NCBI GenBank assembly: GCA_963589005.1 | Contig: CAVAJR010000010.1 | Span: 3,925 to 67,924 of the forward strand | Direction of reading: 5' to 3' | Length of the DNA stretch: 64,000 nt | Source of the DNA: RGIG5612 sp963589005 | GTDB lineage: Bacteria; Bacillota; Clostridia; Lachnospirales; Lachnospiraceae | Shown: positions 26,782 through 35,484 of the stretch, piece by piece | Layout: each line of letters opens with the position of its first letter | Position numbering within the stretch: the stretch's first letter is position 1 | Position numbers and translations under genes: made by a program | The notes under the pieces: model-generated | The model's database searches: none | Told to the model about the DNA's origin: nothing | Seen by the model: only the letters and a program-made list of their open reading frames with translations

Positions 26782-28683
26782 GTGAACAAAATCATGAGCA
26801 AGAAACAAAAGAAAATGCTTATCCGCATTATTATAGCGGCAGCAGCCCTTGTTGCACTGTATATTATCCCAACATCCGGGATATTGAGGCTTTTGCTGTA
26901 TCTGGCAGTCTATCTCATAATTGGATACGATATTTTGAAAAAAGCCGGATTGGGCATATTAAATGGCCGAATATTTGACGAGAATTTCTTGATGGCTATA
27001 GCAACTGTCGGAGCATTTGCCTTGGCAATATATGAGAAGAGCGGCGACTATGTTGAAGCGATTGCCGTTATGCTGTTCTATCAGGTGGGCGAGCTGTTCC
27101 AGAGCTACGCAGTAGGCAAGAGCAGAAGCAACATAAGCGAGCTGATGGATATCCGCCCGGACTATGCCAATATTGAAACGGATGGCAAATTAGAACAGGT
27201 AGATCCTGATGAAGTAGAGGTTGGAACGATAATTGTTGTGCAGCCCGGCGAGAAGATTCCTATTGACGGAGTTGTTGCAGAGGGCGAGGCAACGCTTAAT
27301 ACCAGCGCACTTACAGGCGAGAGTGTTCCGAGAAATGTAAGAGAAGGCGACGATGTCATAAGCGGCTGCATCAACATGACAGGCGTACTTAAGATTCGGA
27401 CGACTAAGGAATTCGGCGAATCTACAGTATCTAAGATCCTTGAAATGGTAGAGGAGTCAGGCAATCATAAATCAAGACCGGAAGCCTTCATCTCAAAATT
27501 TGCCAGAATTTATACACCGGCAGTATGTATAGGAGCGTTGGCACTGGCTGTGCTGCCGCCGTTGTTTAGAATTATTTTCATGCAGGATGCAGGTGAGTGG
27601 CATGTGTGGATATACAGGGCCCTTACATTCCTTGTAATCAGCTGCCCTTGCGCACTTGTGATCAGCATTCCGCTGTCATTTTTCGCCGGAATCGGCGGAG
27701 CCAGCCACGAGGGAATTCTGGTTAAGGGCTCCAATTATCTGGAGGCTTTGTCACAGACTAAGGTAGTTGCATTTGACAAAACGGGAACATTAACGCAAGG
27801 AGTATTCGAGGTGACTGCAGTCCATCACAGCCCTTATGACGAGGCTAAACTAATCGAATATGCGGCACTGGCAGAGTGTGCGTCCTCTCATCCTATCAGC
27901 AAGAGCCTTAAGAATGCATACGGCAGAGAGATAGACAGAAACAGGGTAACCGATATAGAGGAAATCAGCGGACACGGAATCACGGCGGTGGTTGATGGAA
28001 CCAAAGTGGCAGCAGGCAATATGAAGCTTATGAAGAAGCTGAATATTGAATGTGAGGAATGTCACAGAGCTGGCACTATCATACACATAGCAATAGATGG
28101 CAAATATGCCGGACACATTGTTGTTTCTGATAAAGAAAAACCATCGGCAAAGCAGGCAATTTCAGAGCTTAAGGCACTTGGAATAAACAAGACCGTAATG
28201 CTGACAGGCGATTCGTCTAAGGTTGCTGACTATATAGCGAAGGAATTTGCAATTGACGAGGTTCACAGTGAGTTGCTGCCGGCTGACAAGGTTAAACAGG
28301 TAGAAGAGCTTTTGAAAAACAAGATTTCACCGAAGGATAAGCTGGCATTTGTAGGCGATGGTATCAACGACGCACCGGTGCTTATGCGAGCTGATATCGG
28401 AATTGCTATGGGTGCCATGGGCTCGGACGCAGCGATTGAGGCAGCAGATGTTGTTCTGATGGACGATGACCCGATGAAGATACCGAAGGCTATCAAGATA
28501 TCAAGAAAATGTATCGGCATAGTATACCAGAATATAATATTTGCCCTGGTGGTTAAGTTCGGATGTCTGATATTGGGTGCAGTGGGAATTGCAAATATGT
28601 GGTATGCGATATTTGCAGATGTAGGCGTTATGGTAATTGCGGTACTTAATGCTATCAGAGCACTGCGGGTGCATAATCTATAG
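26782..28683 (+). CDS. cadA: Cd/Zn/Pb-type P1B heavy-metal exporting ATPase
   Basis: A 633-aa P1B-type ATPase that exports divalent soft metals. All motor parts are present: actuator TGES (about residue 177), CPC metal motif in VISCPCALVIS (about residue 286), phosphorylation site DKTGTLTQG (about residue 331), HP motif SSHPISKSL, and hinge GDGINDAPVLMRADIGIAMG. The last helices carry NMWYAIFADVGVMVIAVLNA, with the Asp of CadA/ZntA pumps. No N-terminal HMA domain is present; it is encoded separately just upstream. The start is GTG at 26782 or ATG at 26794; neither has a strong SD. Confidence 0.93.
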   Translation: MNKIMSKKQKKMLIRIIIAAAALVALYIIPTSGILRLLLYLAVYLIIGYDILKKAGLGILNGRIFDENFLMAIATVGAFALAIYEKSGDYVEAIAVMLFYQVGELFQSYAVGKSRSNISELMDIRPDYANIETDGKLEQVDPDEVEVGTIIVVQPGEKIPIDGVVAEGEATLNTSALTGESVPRNVREGDDVISGCINMTGVLKIRTTKEFGESTVSKILEMVEESGNHKSRPEAFISKFARIYTPAVCIGALALAVLPPLFRIIFMQDAGEWHVWIYRALTFLVISCPCALVISIPLSFFAGIGGASHEGILVKGSNYLEALSQTKVVAFDKTGTLTQGVFEVTAVHHSPYDEAKLIEYAALAECASSHPISKSLKNAYGREIDRNRVTDIEEISGHGITAVVDGTKVAAGNMKLMKKLNIECEECHRAGTIIHIAIDGKYAGHIVVSDKEKPSAKQAISELKALGINKTVMLTGDSSKVADYIAKEFAIDEVHSELLPADKVKQVEELLKNKISPKDKLAFVGDGINDAPVLMRADIGIAMGAMGSDAAIEAADVVLMDDDPMKIPKAIKISRKCIGIVYQNIIFALVVKFGCLILGAVGIANMWYAIFADVGVMVIAVLNAIRALRVHNL

Positions 28684-28806
28684 TCGACCGGGCTGATCGA
28701 TCAGTAATAAAATTTATTTTGAAGCAAATATAGATTCACAATATTGTGTAATTTGGTTTTTGACGAAATATTATTATTCGAAAATAAACTTGTTTAATAT
28801 TAAATA

Positions 28807-28836
28807 TTGACTGAAATTGAAATGCGGTGCTAGATT
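28807..28836 (+). promoter_or_regulatory. Promoter giving a leaderless transcript
   Basis: TTGACT (28807-28812), 18-bp spacer, extended -10 TGC-TAGATT (TAGATT 28831-28836). The ATG at 28843 starts 7 bases after the -10 ends, the same geometry as at 20164-20176. Confidence 0.6.
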
Positions 28837-28842
28837 ATGCCT

Positions 28843-29430
28843 ATGGACAAAAAATATTTGCGAAAGCTAATTAAAGAACGCAAGGCAATGATGAGCGATG
28901 CTGAGATTGAAGAACTCTCAGCATCGCTTTGTCTGGACTTATATAGGATTGATGAATATAAGGATGCGGGATGCATATTTGCTTATGTCTCATATAATCA
29001 GGAAGTAAGAACAAAAGGAATGATAGAACGGGCATTGGCGGACGGAAAGAGAGTAGCCGTGCCGAAAGTGAATGGAGATATAATGAATTTCAGATACATC
29101 TCAAGTCTTAATGATCTTAAGCCCGGATGTATGGGCATCCTGGAACCGCCGGATGAACTTGAATGTGCAGATGACGAAGAGACGCAAGTTCTTATGATCA
29201 TGCCGGGACTTGCCTTTGACGAAACAGGCAACAGAGTTGGTTATGGCAAGGGATATTATGACAGGTATCTTACGCAGCACAATAAAACAAGATATATCAA
29301 GGCTGCGTTGGCATATGATTTTCAGATTGCTGACAGCATTGAGACAGATGCATTTGATGTAAAAACAGACATACTGATAAGCGCGCCGTCACACAGGGTA
29401 ATCAGAATTGCAGGACATTGCCTGATATAA
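28843..29430 (+). CDS. 5-formyltetrahydrofolate cyclo-ligase family protein
   Basis: The ATP-dependent enzyme converts 5-formyl-THF to 5,10-methenyl-THF, recovering folate one-carbon units. The 195-aa product starts MDKKYLRKLIKERKAMM and has VAVPKVNGDIMNFRYI, EPPDELECADDEETQVLMIMPGLAFDETGNRVGYGKGYYDRYL, the core GxGxGYYDR nucleotide motif. An ATG two codons upstream (28837) lies before the expected transcript start, so 28843 is preferred. No ribosome site is visible. It stands alone after the metal pump, 150 bases downstream. Confidence 0.88.
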   Translation: MDKKYLRKLIKERKAMMSDAEIEELSASLCLDLYRIDEYKDAGCIFAYVSYNQEVRTKGMIERALADGKRVAVPKVNGDIMNFRYISSLNDLKPGCMGILEPPDELECADDEETQVLMIMPGLAFDETGNRVGYGKGYYDRYLTQHNKTRYIKAALAYDFQIADSIETDAFDVKTDILISAPSHRVIRIAGHCLI

Positions 29431-29584
29431 GCAAAAATGGCTGACAGGATTATGGTGAATATCATGGATGAGGCTGGGTTTGATATTGAAGCAAGGACGA
29501 CAAGAACAAAAAGTGCGATAATGATTACATTTTGGGTACCGTAAATGGCATGAATCTGATAAAAAGCATATTATAGAGAACACA

Positions 29585-30067
29585 ATGAAACTGATTGAAG
29601 TAGATAACATAAGAGAATTTACAAGCAGATTATTTGTCGGAGAGTTCTTCGACAATTTTCTTGCTGTTGAGGCAACTATATATACTGCCACGACATTTAC
29701 CCTTGATGGTCATGTCAATAAGGACTTCGTGGGAGAAGAGGGCATGCAGCTGCCTGAATATGCTGAGGGCGTTGTGATGTGGAAGAAGATCAAGCCTATC
29801 TGTTATGACATCATCAAGGGAAGAAAGGTACCGCAGAAATTCAAGATAATCTTCAAAATGCCGTCATATATAGTGGAGGCGTTCCTGAAGAGAACGCAGC
29901 TGAATATTGATAAAAATAGCGTTGGGGGGTTATATCTGAATGTGAATTTTCAGGACAATAAGATGAACTGTACTACAGGAGCCTCGCTTAAAACATTTTC
30001 GTTGGATAAGAGTCTGGAGCAGCAATGGGATGAATACATGGCTGCGGTGATTGGAAAGATAAAATAA
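29585..30067 (+). CDS. DUF5721-like conserved protein of unknown function
   Basis: A 160-aa soluble-looking protein with no signal peptide or membrane segment. It contains a mixed hydrophobic N-terminal half (FTSRLFVGEFFDNFLAVEATIYTATTFTLDGHVNKDF), a conserved-looking PICYDIIKGRKVPQKFKIIFKMP and a C-terminal TGASLKTFSLDKSLEQQWDEYM. It resembles a small family (DUF5721) that I associate with Lachnospiraceae. No function is known. It lies alone between the folate gene and the CIRCE-controlled htpG. Confidence 0.7.
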   Translation: MKLIEVDNIREFTSRLFVGEFFDNFLAVEATIYTATTFTLDGHVNKDFVGEEGMQLPEYAEGVVMWKKIKPICYDIIKGRKVPQKFKIIFKMPSYIVEAFLKRTQLNIDKNSVGGLYLNVNFQDNKMNCTTGASLKTFSLDKSLEQQWDEYMAAVIGKIK

Positions 30068-30079
30068 TACAAACATATG

Positions 30080-30106
30080 TTAGCACTCACTAGCAATGAG
30101 TGCTAA
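30080..30106. promoter_or_regulatory. CIRCE element (HrcA operator)
   Basis: TTAGCACTC-N9-GAGTGCTAA, a perfect match to the CIRCE consensus bound by the HrcA heat-shock repressor. It ends 7 bases before the -35 of the htpG promoter. Confidence 0.95.
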
Positions 30107-30113
30107 ATTTTTA

Positions 30114-30141
30114 TTGACATTACTCTTTTATTGAATATAAT
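30114..30141 (+). promoter_or_regulatory. htpG promoter
   Basis: TTGACA (30114-30119), 16-bp spacer, TATAAT (30136-30141): a near-consensus sigma-A promoter directly beside CIRCE. Confidence 0.8.
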
Positions 30142-30147
30142 AATCTA

Positions 30148-30341
30148 TGGTGACTGCAAAATTGCAAGGCTGCAAGACAAGGAGAACTTCTCAGGGCCGG
30201 CAATTGGACGTTTTGCTATAGAAACCGATGAAACGATCGTATTGCCGTGCGGAACTGCCGCATAAAAGCAGGATGCGAAAACATTTTGCTGGTGCGGGTT
30301 CCGGACGGTTTCAGGATTTTTATATAAAGGAGTGATAATTA
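30148..30341 (+). other. Long, probably structured 5' leader of htpG
   Basis: About 190 nt between the expected start site and the ATG. GAAACCG (30221-30227) can pair with CGGTTTC (30306-30312), enclosing a smaller hairpin such as TGCGG-AACTG-CCGCA. It matches no riboswitch I know. AAAGGAG lies close to the ATG, outside this pairing. Confidence 0.45.
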
Positions 30342-32378
30342 ATGAGCAAAGAAAAAGGAAGCTTATCCATCAACAGTGAAAATATATTTCCTATAATCAA
30401 GAAGTGGCTGTATTCAGATCATGACATCTTCATAAGAGAGCTTATCTCTAACGGCTGTGATGCTATAACGAAGCTGCGCAAACTCGAAGTTATGGGCGAG
30501 TATCATTTCCCTGAAGATCAGCATTTTTCTATCCAGGTCATAGCTAATCCGACACAGAAGACTCTTAAATTTATCGATAATGGTATCGGTATGACTGAGG
30601 ACGAAGTCAAGAAATACATTAATCAGATTGCATTTTCGGGTGCAGCTGCATTCATGGAGAAGTACAAGGACAAGGCAAATGAAGACCAGATCATCGGACA
30701 TTTCGGTCTGGGATTTTATTCTGCATTCATGGTTGCTGACAAGGTTACCATTGACACATTGTCATATCAGGAAGGTGCTAAGGCTGTACACTGGGAGTGC
30801 GATGGCGGCACAGAGTTTGAGATGAGCGATTCAGACAAGGATACGATCGGAACTGAGATAACGCTCTACTTAAATGAAGACTGCTACGAATTCTGTAATG
30901 AATACAGGGTAAGAGAAGTAATTAACAAATACTGCTCATTCATGCCGGAGGAGATTTATCTGGTTAATACAGAGACAATTGGCAAGGAGGAGAAGGCAGA
31001 GACTAAGGAAGGCGAGGAAGAGAAGAAACCTGAAGAGCCTAAGCCTCTTAATGATACACATCCATTGTGGACAAAACGTCCGAACGAGTGCACAGAAGAC
31101 GAATACAAGGAGTTCTACCGCAAGGTATTTAATGATTACAAGGAGCCGCTGTTCTGGATCCATCTGAATATGGATTATCCGTTTAACCTTAAGGGTATCT
31201 TGTATTTTCCAAAACTTGGCAATCAGTATGACACTCTTGAAGGCACTATTAAGCTGTATAACAATCAGGTATTTATTGCAGATAACATCAAGGAGGTTAT
31301 ACCGGATTACATGATGCTGCTTAAAGGCGTAATTGATTGTCCGGATCTGCCTCTGAATGTATCAAGAAGTGCTCTGCAAAATGATGGATTTGTTCTTAAG
31401 ATCCGTGATTACATTTCCAAGAAGATCGCAGATAAACTCTCTGGAATGTGCAAAACTGACAGGGCCAATTATGAGAAATACTGGGATGATATCAATCCAT
31501 TTATCAAATATGGCTGCTTAAAGGACGAAAAATTCTGTGAGAAGATGTCAGACTACATTCTCTTCAAGGATTTGAAGGACAAATATCTTACATATAAGGA
31601 GTATGTGGGAGAGCCTGAAGAAACAGAAGAGAAGGCAGACAGTGCATCCGAAAATACGGAAAATACTGCTGAATCAACCCAGGAAAAGTGCGAGACAACA
31701 GATGCTGAAAAACAAGAATCTGTCACAGCTGCTGATACGCAGAAGCCGGCAGAGGAGAAGGAACCGAAGATCATCTTCTATGTTACTGACAGAAATATGC
31801 AAGGCCAGTACATTAAGATGTTCGAGGATGCCAAAATGGATGCGGTATATCTTGAGCATGTTATCGACTCATCATTTATCGGTCAGATGGAAGCCAAAAA
31901 CGAGAACCTTAAATTCATGAGAATTGACACAGACCTGGGCAAGGCTTTCCAGAAGAGAACCTCCAAGAAGGATCAGAAGGAACTGGATGAAAAGGCAGAA
32001 AAACTCCAGAGCAAGTTAAGGACATTGGTCGGAAATGACAAGATAAATGTTAAGATCCAGAATCTTAAGAACAAGTCCACCTCATCTATGCTGACTGTAT
32101 CGGAGCAGTCAAAACGTATGGAAGAGATGATGATGCAGATGGGCATGGGCGGCGATATGAATCAGTTCAAGGAACCTGGCACGCTGGTGCTTAATGCTCA
32201 GAACGAACTCGTTAAATATGTTATGGAAAGAGTCGGAACTGACAATGAAGCAGAGGCCGATATCTTCCTTGAACAGTTATACGACCTGGCTAAGCTGGCA
32301 AATGAGCCGCTTTCACCAGAGGAAATGGGCAAGTTTATTGCAAGAAGCAACGAGATAATGGTACAATTGGCTAAATAA
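30342..32378 (+). CDS. htpG: Molecular chaperone HtpG (Hsp90)
   Basis: Bacterial Hsp90, an ATP-dependent dimeric chaperone. The 678-aa chain starts SLSINSENIFPIIKKWLYSDHDIFIRELISNGCDAI. The GHKL ATP site continues with IDNGIGMTEDEVKKY and IIGHFGLGFYSAFMVADKV. The middle domain has DCPDLPLNVSRSALQND. The C-terminal dimerisation domain is complete. It is longer than the usual about 620 aa because of two charged insertions: a Lys/Glu stretch near residues 213-232 and a Glu/Ser/Thr stretch near residues 425-475. Expression is likely heat-inducible through CIRCE. AAGGAG precedes the ATG. Confidence 0.96.
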   Translation: MSKEKGSLSINSENIFPIIKKWLYSDHDIFIRELISNGCDAITKLRKLEVMGEYHFPEDQHFSIQVIANPTQKTLKFIDNGIGMTEDEVKKYINQIAFSGAAAFMEKYKDKANEDQIIGHFGLGFYSAFMVADKVTIDTLSYQEGAKAVHWECDGGTEFEMSDSDKDTIGTEITLYLNEDCYEFCNEYRVREVINKYCSFMPEEIYLVNTETIGKEEKAETKEGEEEKKPEEPKPLNDTHPLWTKRPNECTEDEYKEFYRKVFNDYKEPLFWIHLNMDYPFNLKGILYFPKLGNQYDTLEGTIKLYNNQVFIADNIKEVIPDYMMLLKGVIDCPDLPLNVSRSALQNDGFVLKIRDYISKKIADKLSGMCKTDRANYEKYWDDINPFIKYGCLKDEKFCEKMSDYILFKDLKDKYLTYKEYVGEPEETEEKADSASENTENTAESTQEKCETTDAEKQESVTAADTQKPAEEKEPKIIFYVTDRNMQGQYIKMFEDAKMDAVYLEHVIDSSFIGQMEAKNENLKFMRIDTDLGKAFQKRTSKKDQKELDEKAEKLQSKLRTLVGNDKINVKIQNLKNKSTSSMLTVSEQSKRMEEMMMQMGMGGDMNQFKEPGTLVLNAQNELVKYVMERVGTDNEAEADIFLEQLYDLAKLANEPLSPEEMGKFIARSNEIMVQLAK

Positions 32379-32433
32379 TTATTGTATCGTTCGCTGACGG
32401 TACAGTTACAATAAATCTTTAGGAGAAAACAAA

Positions 32434-33297
32434 ATGGCAGATGAAAGAGAAAAGCAGGAAGGATGCAGCCCGGAGCAGTGTTCCGGATGTTCACACGCAT
32501 CATCTTGCGGCAGCAATAAGGCTCCGGAAAGCCTGTTGGCAGACCAGAATGTATTCAGCAGTATTAAGCATGTATACGGAATTGTAAGCGGCAAGGGCGG
32601 AGTCGGCAAATCATTTGTAACCGGAAGTCTGGCAGTTGAGCTTGCAAGACAGGGATATAAGGTCGGCATCATGGATGCAGACATTACAGGCCCGTCTATC
32701 CAGAAAATGTTCGGCATAACAGAGGGCGCTGAAGGAGATGACAATGGTATATATCCTGCAGTTACAGCATCGGGCATCAAGGTTATGTCTATTAATATGC
32801 TTCTTGAGGATGATACCACTCCGGTTATCTGGAGAGGTCCTGTACTTGCAGGCGTAGTTAAGCAGTTCTGGACAGATGTTGTCTGGGGAGAACTCGATTA
32901 TCTGCTTGTAGACATGCCTCCGGGAACAGGCGATGTACCGCTTACAGTATTTCAGTCGCTTCCTATCGAGGGCGTCATCATCGTAACATCACCGCAGAGT
33001 CTTGTTACAATGATCGTTAAGAAGGCTTATAATATGGCTAATATGATGAATGTTCCGATCCTGGGAATAATCGAGAATTATTCATATATAGAATGTCCTG
33101 ACTGCGGCAAGCATATAAATGTATTTGGCGAGAGTCATATAGATGAAGTGGCAGCAGAGCTTAAACTTCCGGTACTGGGCAAGATGCCTATCATACCGGA
33201 TATGGCAAGGCTGTCTGATGAGGGAGCATTTGACAAGATATCAAATGATATGATTTCCGATGCTGTTAAGGCTATAACAGCTGCAGAAAATAAATAA
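32434..33297 (+). CDS. Mrp/Nbp35-type P-loop ATPase for Fe-S cluster transfer
   Basis: A 287-aa ParA/MinD-like ATPase of the Mrp/ApbC/Nbp35 group that carries Fe-S clusters to apoproteins. The deviant Walker A is VSGKGGVGKSFVTGSLAVELA (about residues 52-72). DYLLVDMPPGTGDVPLTVFQ is the Mrp signature. A C-terminal CxxC (ECPDCGKH) binds the bridging cluster. The N-terminus carries four more cysteines (C11, C16, C19, C25, in CSPEQCSGCSHASSCG), like the ferredoxin-type motif of eukaryotic Nbp35. AGGAG precedes the ATG. Confidence 0.92.
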   Translation: MADEREKQEGCSPEQCSGCSHASSCGSNKAPESLLADQNVFSSIKHVYGIVSGKGGVGKSFVTGSLAVELARQGYKVGIMDADITGPSIQKMFGITEGAEGDDNGIYPAVTASGIKVMSINMLLEDDTTPVIWRGPVLAGVVKQFWTDVVWGELDYLLVDMPPGTGDVPLTVFQSLPIEGVIIVTSPQSLVTMIVKKAYNMANMMNVPILGIIENYSYIECPDCGKHINVFGESHIDEVAAELKLPVLGKMPIIPDMARLSDEGAFDKISNDMISDAVKAITAAENK

Positions 33298-33321
33298 TAA
33301 GTTAATAACGATAATTTACCG

Positions 33322-33365
33322 AGCCCGGACTGGATGCAATTTTATTCGTTCAGACCCGGGCTTTG
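33322..33365 (+). terminator. Hairpin after the Mrp ATPase gene
   Basis: AGCCCGG (33322-33328) pairs with CCGGGCT (33356-33362), followed by TTTGGG. The loop is long and the T-run weak. Confidence 0.55.
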
Positions 33366-33499
33366 GGCATTAAAAATGAGAAAGATAAAGCAACGCAGAG
33401 TCACCATGGAAACCTGCTGTGGGCAGCGCACTATGGATACATGAAAATATTGACAAAACATTGCAAAACAATGGCGTTGTTGGGAGAAAGGATTTCAAG

Positions 33500-34060
33500 A
33501 TGAAGACTACATATCATATGAATATCGCAGGATGCGAGAGAGATCTTCCATTATGCAAGGCGTCAGACGATATCGTTATCGGAGCATTTGTAATATTCGG
33601 TGACGTTGAACTGACATGCGCATGTGCTAAGGCACTTTTGGCTAAGGCCCCGGAATTTGATTACATGGTAGCGCCGGAAGCTAAGGCGATTCCGCTGATC
33701 CATGAAATGGCCCGTCAGAGCGGACGAAATGAATACATGCTGGTTCGCAAGGCACATAAGCTGTATATGAATGGAGTATTCGAGGTAGATGTCAAATCTA
33801 TCACAACAGAGGATGTTCAGAAACTCTATATGGATGGCGCTGACGCAGCTAAATTGAAAGGCAAACGTGTGCTGATACTTGATGATGTTATTTCTACAGG
33901 CGAGTCAATTGCAGCAGTAGAGAAATTGGTAGAGAAGGCAGGAGGCAACATTGTAGCTAAAATGGCAATTCTCGCCGAGGGCGAAGCTGCAGACAGAAAG
34001 GATATCATATTCCTTGAAAAGCTGCCGCTGTTCGATAGAGATGGCAATCCGAAGGAATGA
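33500..34060 (+). CDS. Phosphoribosyltransferase, adenine PRTase-like
   Basis: A 186-aa type I PRTase. The PRPP-binding loop is VLILDDVISTGESIAAVEKLVEKAGG (about residues 122-147), and an Apt-like N-terminal part contains DYMVAPEAKAIPLIHEMARQSGRNEYMLVRK. It would salvage a purine base using PRPP; adenine is most likely, but the substrate is inferred. AAAGGA ends 7 bases before the ATG at 33500, so that start is preferred over an upstream in-frame ATG at 33419. It is the last gene of the housekeeping region before the accessory island. Confidence 0.85.
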   Translation: MKTTYHMNIAGCERDLPLCKASDDIVIGAFVIFGDVELTCACAKALLAKAPEFDYMVAPEAKAIPLIHEMARQSGRNEYMLVRKAHKLYMNGVFEVDVKSITTEDVQKLYMDGADAAKLKGKRVLILDDVISTGESIAAVEKLVEKAGGNIVAKMAILAEGEAADRKDIIFLEKLPLFDRDGNPKE

Positions 34061-34132
34061 GCATCTCGGTTTTTAACGCTCTTCACAAAATTGTTTAATG
34101 GCAAGAGAATTTACTTTTCTGCCATTTCTTAT

Positions 34133-34172
34133 AAAAAAGCCCAACTTGGAAAAAGGCCAATGTTGGGCTTTG
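34133..34172. terminator. Bidirectional terminator at the island boundary
   Basis: AAAAAAGCCCAACTTGG pairs with CCAATGTTGGGCTTT (34157-34171). A-run on the left and T-run on the right fit termination from both directions, between the PRTase gene (+) and the larA-like gene (-). Confidence 0.75.
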
Positions 34173-34209
34173 TGTGTTGAAGTTAATTCTTGCAAGTCGA
34201 CCTATAATT

Positions 34210-35484
34210 TTACCATAGATTTCCGTCAACGTTAAATTTCCAATCGTAAGGCTTTGACAAAACCTTGATTTTGAAATTGTTTCTGGCTTCATTAAGCAGA
34301 CATTCTGAGATTTCGACATACTCAAGGTGTGCAGTGTCAGGAATTCGAATTATACTGATTTCGTCTGAGTTATCTTTATAAATTGATTTGATAGCAAGCT
34401 GAATGGCTTCCTTATCATTGTCCATAACCATAGGTAGCTTGTCGAGACAGAGAAATTTGTTGGTTACTGCAGTCGGATATGTGATCTCACGTTTTATTTT
34501 TCCTTCAAGCCGCCTAGTTGTTACATCTGCCATTCCTATACCTTGAGCGTTGCCATGTGTCTCGTACGTCAGATCCAAAACTACGATTGTAGAGGCATTG
34601 ATGCCTCCACTTAAGCTAGTAGCAAATCTTCCGGTAATATTAGGGTCCATGCCATCGCCGCTAATGTTCTTTCCAATCTTGTCAACTATCAAAATATCTG
34701 TTTTATTAAAAGGCAAAGCTGCAAATAAAGATTTTGCTTCTAATAAAAGTTTGGGTTCTTCTGTGAGAATTTCCTCTGGAGTTAAACCAACGATTTTGTA
34801 AGTCTTATCATATGCATTTTCTATTATTGCCAGTCCACCTATGACAGGTGCGTTTTGAAGAATGATTTTGCCATGTTCTTCAACTATTCGATGCATGAGT
34901 TCGGGCTTTATGGCGTGTATTATTTCGGCTCCGGGTTGCTTACCCAGACCGATGCTCATCATTTTCATTAAACCACTTTCGTAAGGGCCGCGGAAGGACG
35001 TGTGGACTTTTATACGATTTAGAAGAAATATTGCATCTGCCTCAGCAGCATTTTTATCAATTCTGACATCGGTGCCGAATTCATCACAATGTCCAATGCG
35101 GACGGTATCCATTTGGCATTTTATAGGGCAACCCACAGCCTCCTCTGTAATTCCGAAATCTGAGAGAATCTGTCTCTGCCCATCTTCTGTAGCACCGCCG
35201 TGACTTCCCATTGCACCAACGATAAATGGAAAAGCACCGGTTTCTTTAATTAAATTCACAACAGTTTTTGTTATCAACAGATAATTATGAATTCCACGGC
35301 TGCCGCAGGTAATCGCTACTTTCATACCGGGTTTCAATTTCTTTAGCAGATCATCACGACACAGTTGAGTTCTTATTATGGCAGGAATATCCGCAACGGA
35401 TATCTCTGAATTGTCATAAATCTGCTTTATTTGTATCATTTTAGGTAATGGAATATTTTTTATTAAATCTGAAACAACCTGCAT
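34210..35484 (-). CDS. LarA-family nickel-pincer-dependent 2-hydroxyacid racemase/epimerase
   Basis: A 424-aa protein of the lactate racemase (LarA/DUF2088) family, which inverts the alpha carbon of 2-hydroxyacids using a nickel pincer nucleotide. The LarA-type catalytic residues appear to be present: R63 (CGSRG), H95 (GSHGGA), H161 (IKVHTSF), K174 (SGLMKMMSIGLGK) and H190 (AEIIHA). The K-to-H spacing of 16 equals that of characterised LarA (K184/H200). Its first 22 bases overlap the end of the glycerate kinase gene, so translation is probably coupled. This points to glycerate or a related hydroxyacid as substrate rather than lactate, by inference. The cofactor-making genes larB, larC and larE are not in the window. 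Confidence 0.88.
   Translation of the reverse strand: MQVVSDLIKNIPLPKMIQIKQIYDNSEISVADIPAIIRTQLCRDDLLKKLKPGMKVAITCGSRGIHNYLLITKTVVNLIKETGAFPFIVGAMGSHGGATEDGQRQILSDFGITEEAVGCPIKCQMDTVRIGHCDEFGTDVRIDKNAAEADAIFLLNRIKVHTSFRGPYESGLMKMMSIGLGKQPGAEIIHAIKPELMHRIVEEHGKIILQNAPVIGGLAIIENAYDKTYKIVGLTPEEILTEEPKLLLEAKSLFAALPFNKTDILIVDKIGKNISGDGMDPNITGRFATSLSGGINASTIVVLDLTYETHGNAQGIGMADVTTRRLEGKIKREITYPTAVTNKFLCLDKLPMVMDNDKEAIQLAIKSIYKDNSDEISIIRIPDTAHLEYVEISECLLNEARNNFKIKVLSKPYDWKFNVDGNLW

Noticed and set aside
26739..26978. 79-codon frame between the HMA protein and CadA
   Set aside because: It overlaps CadA in another frame and has no ribosome site or recognisable domain.
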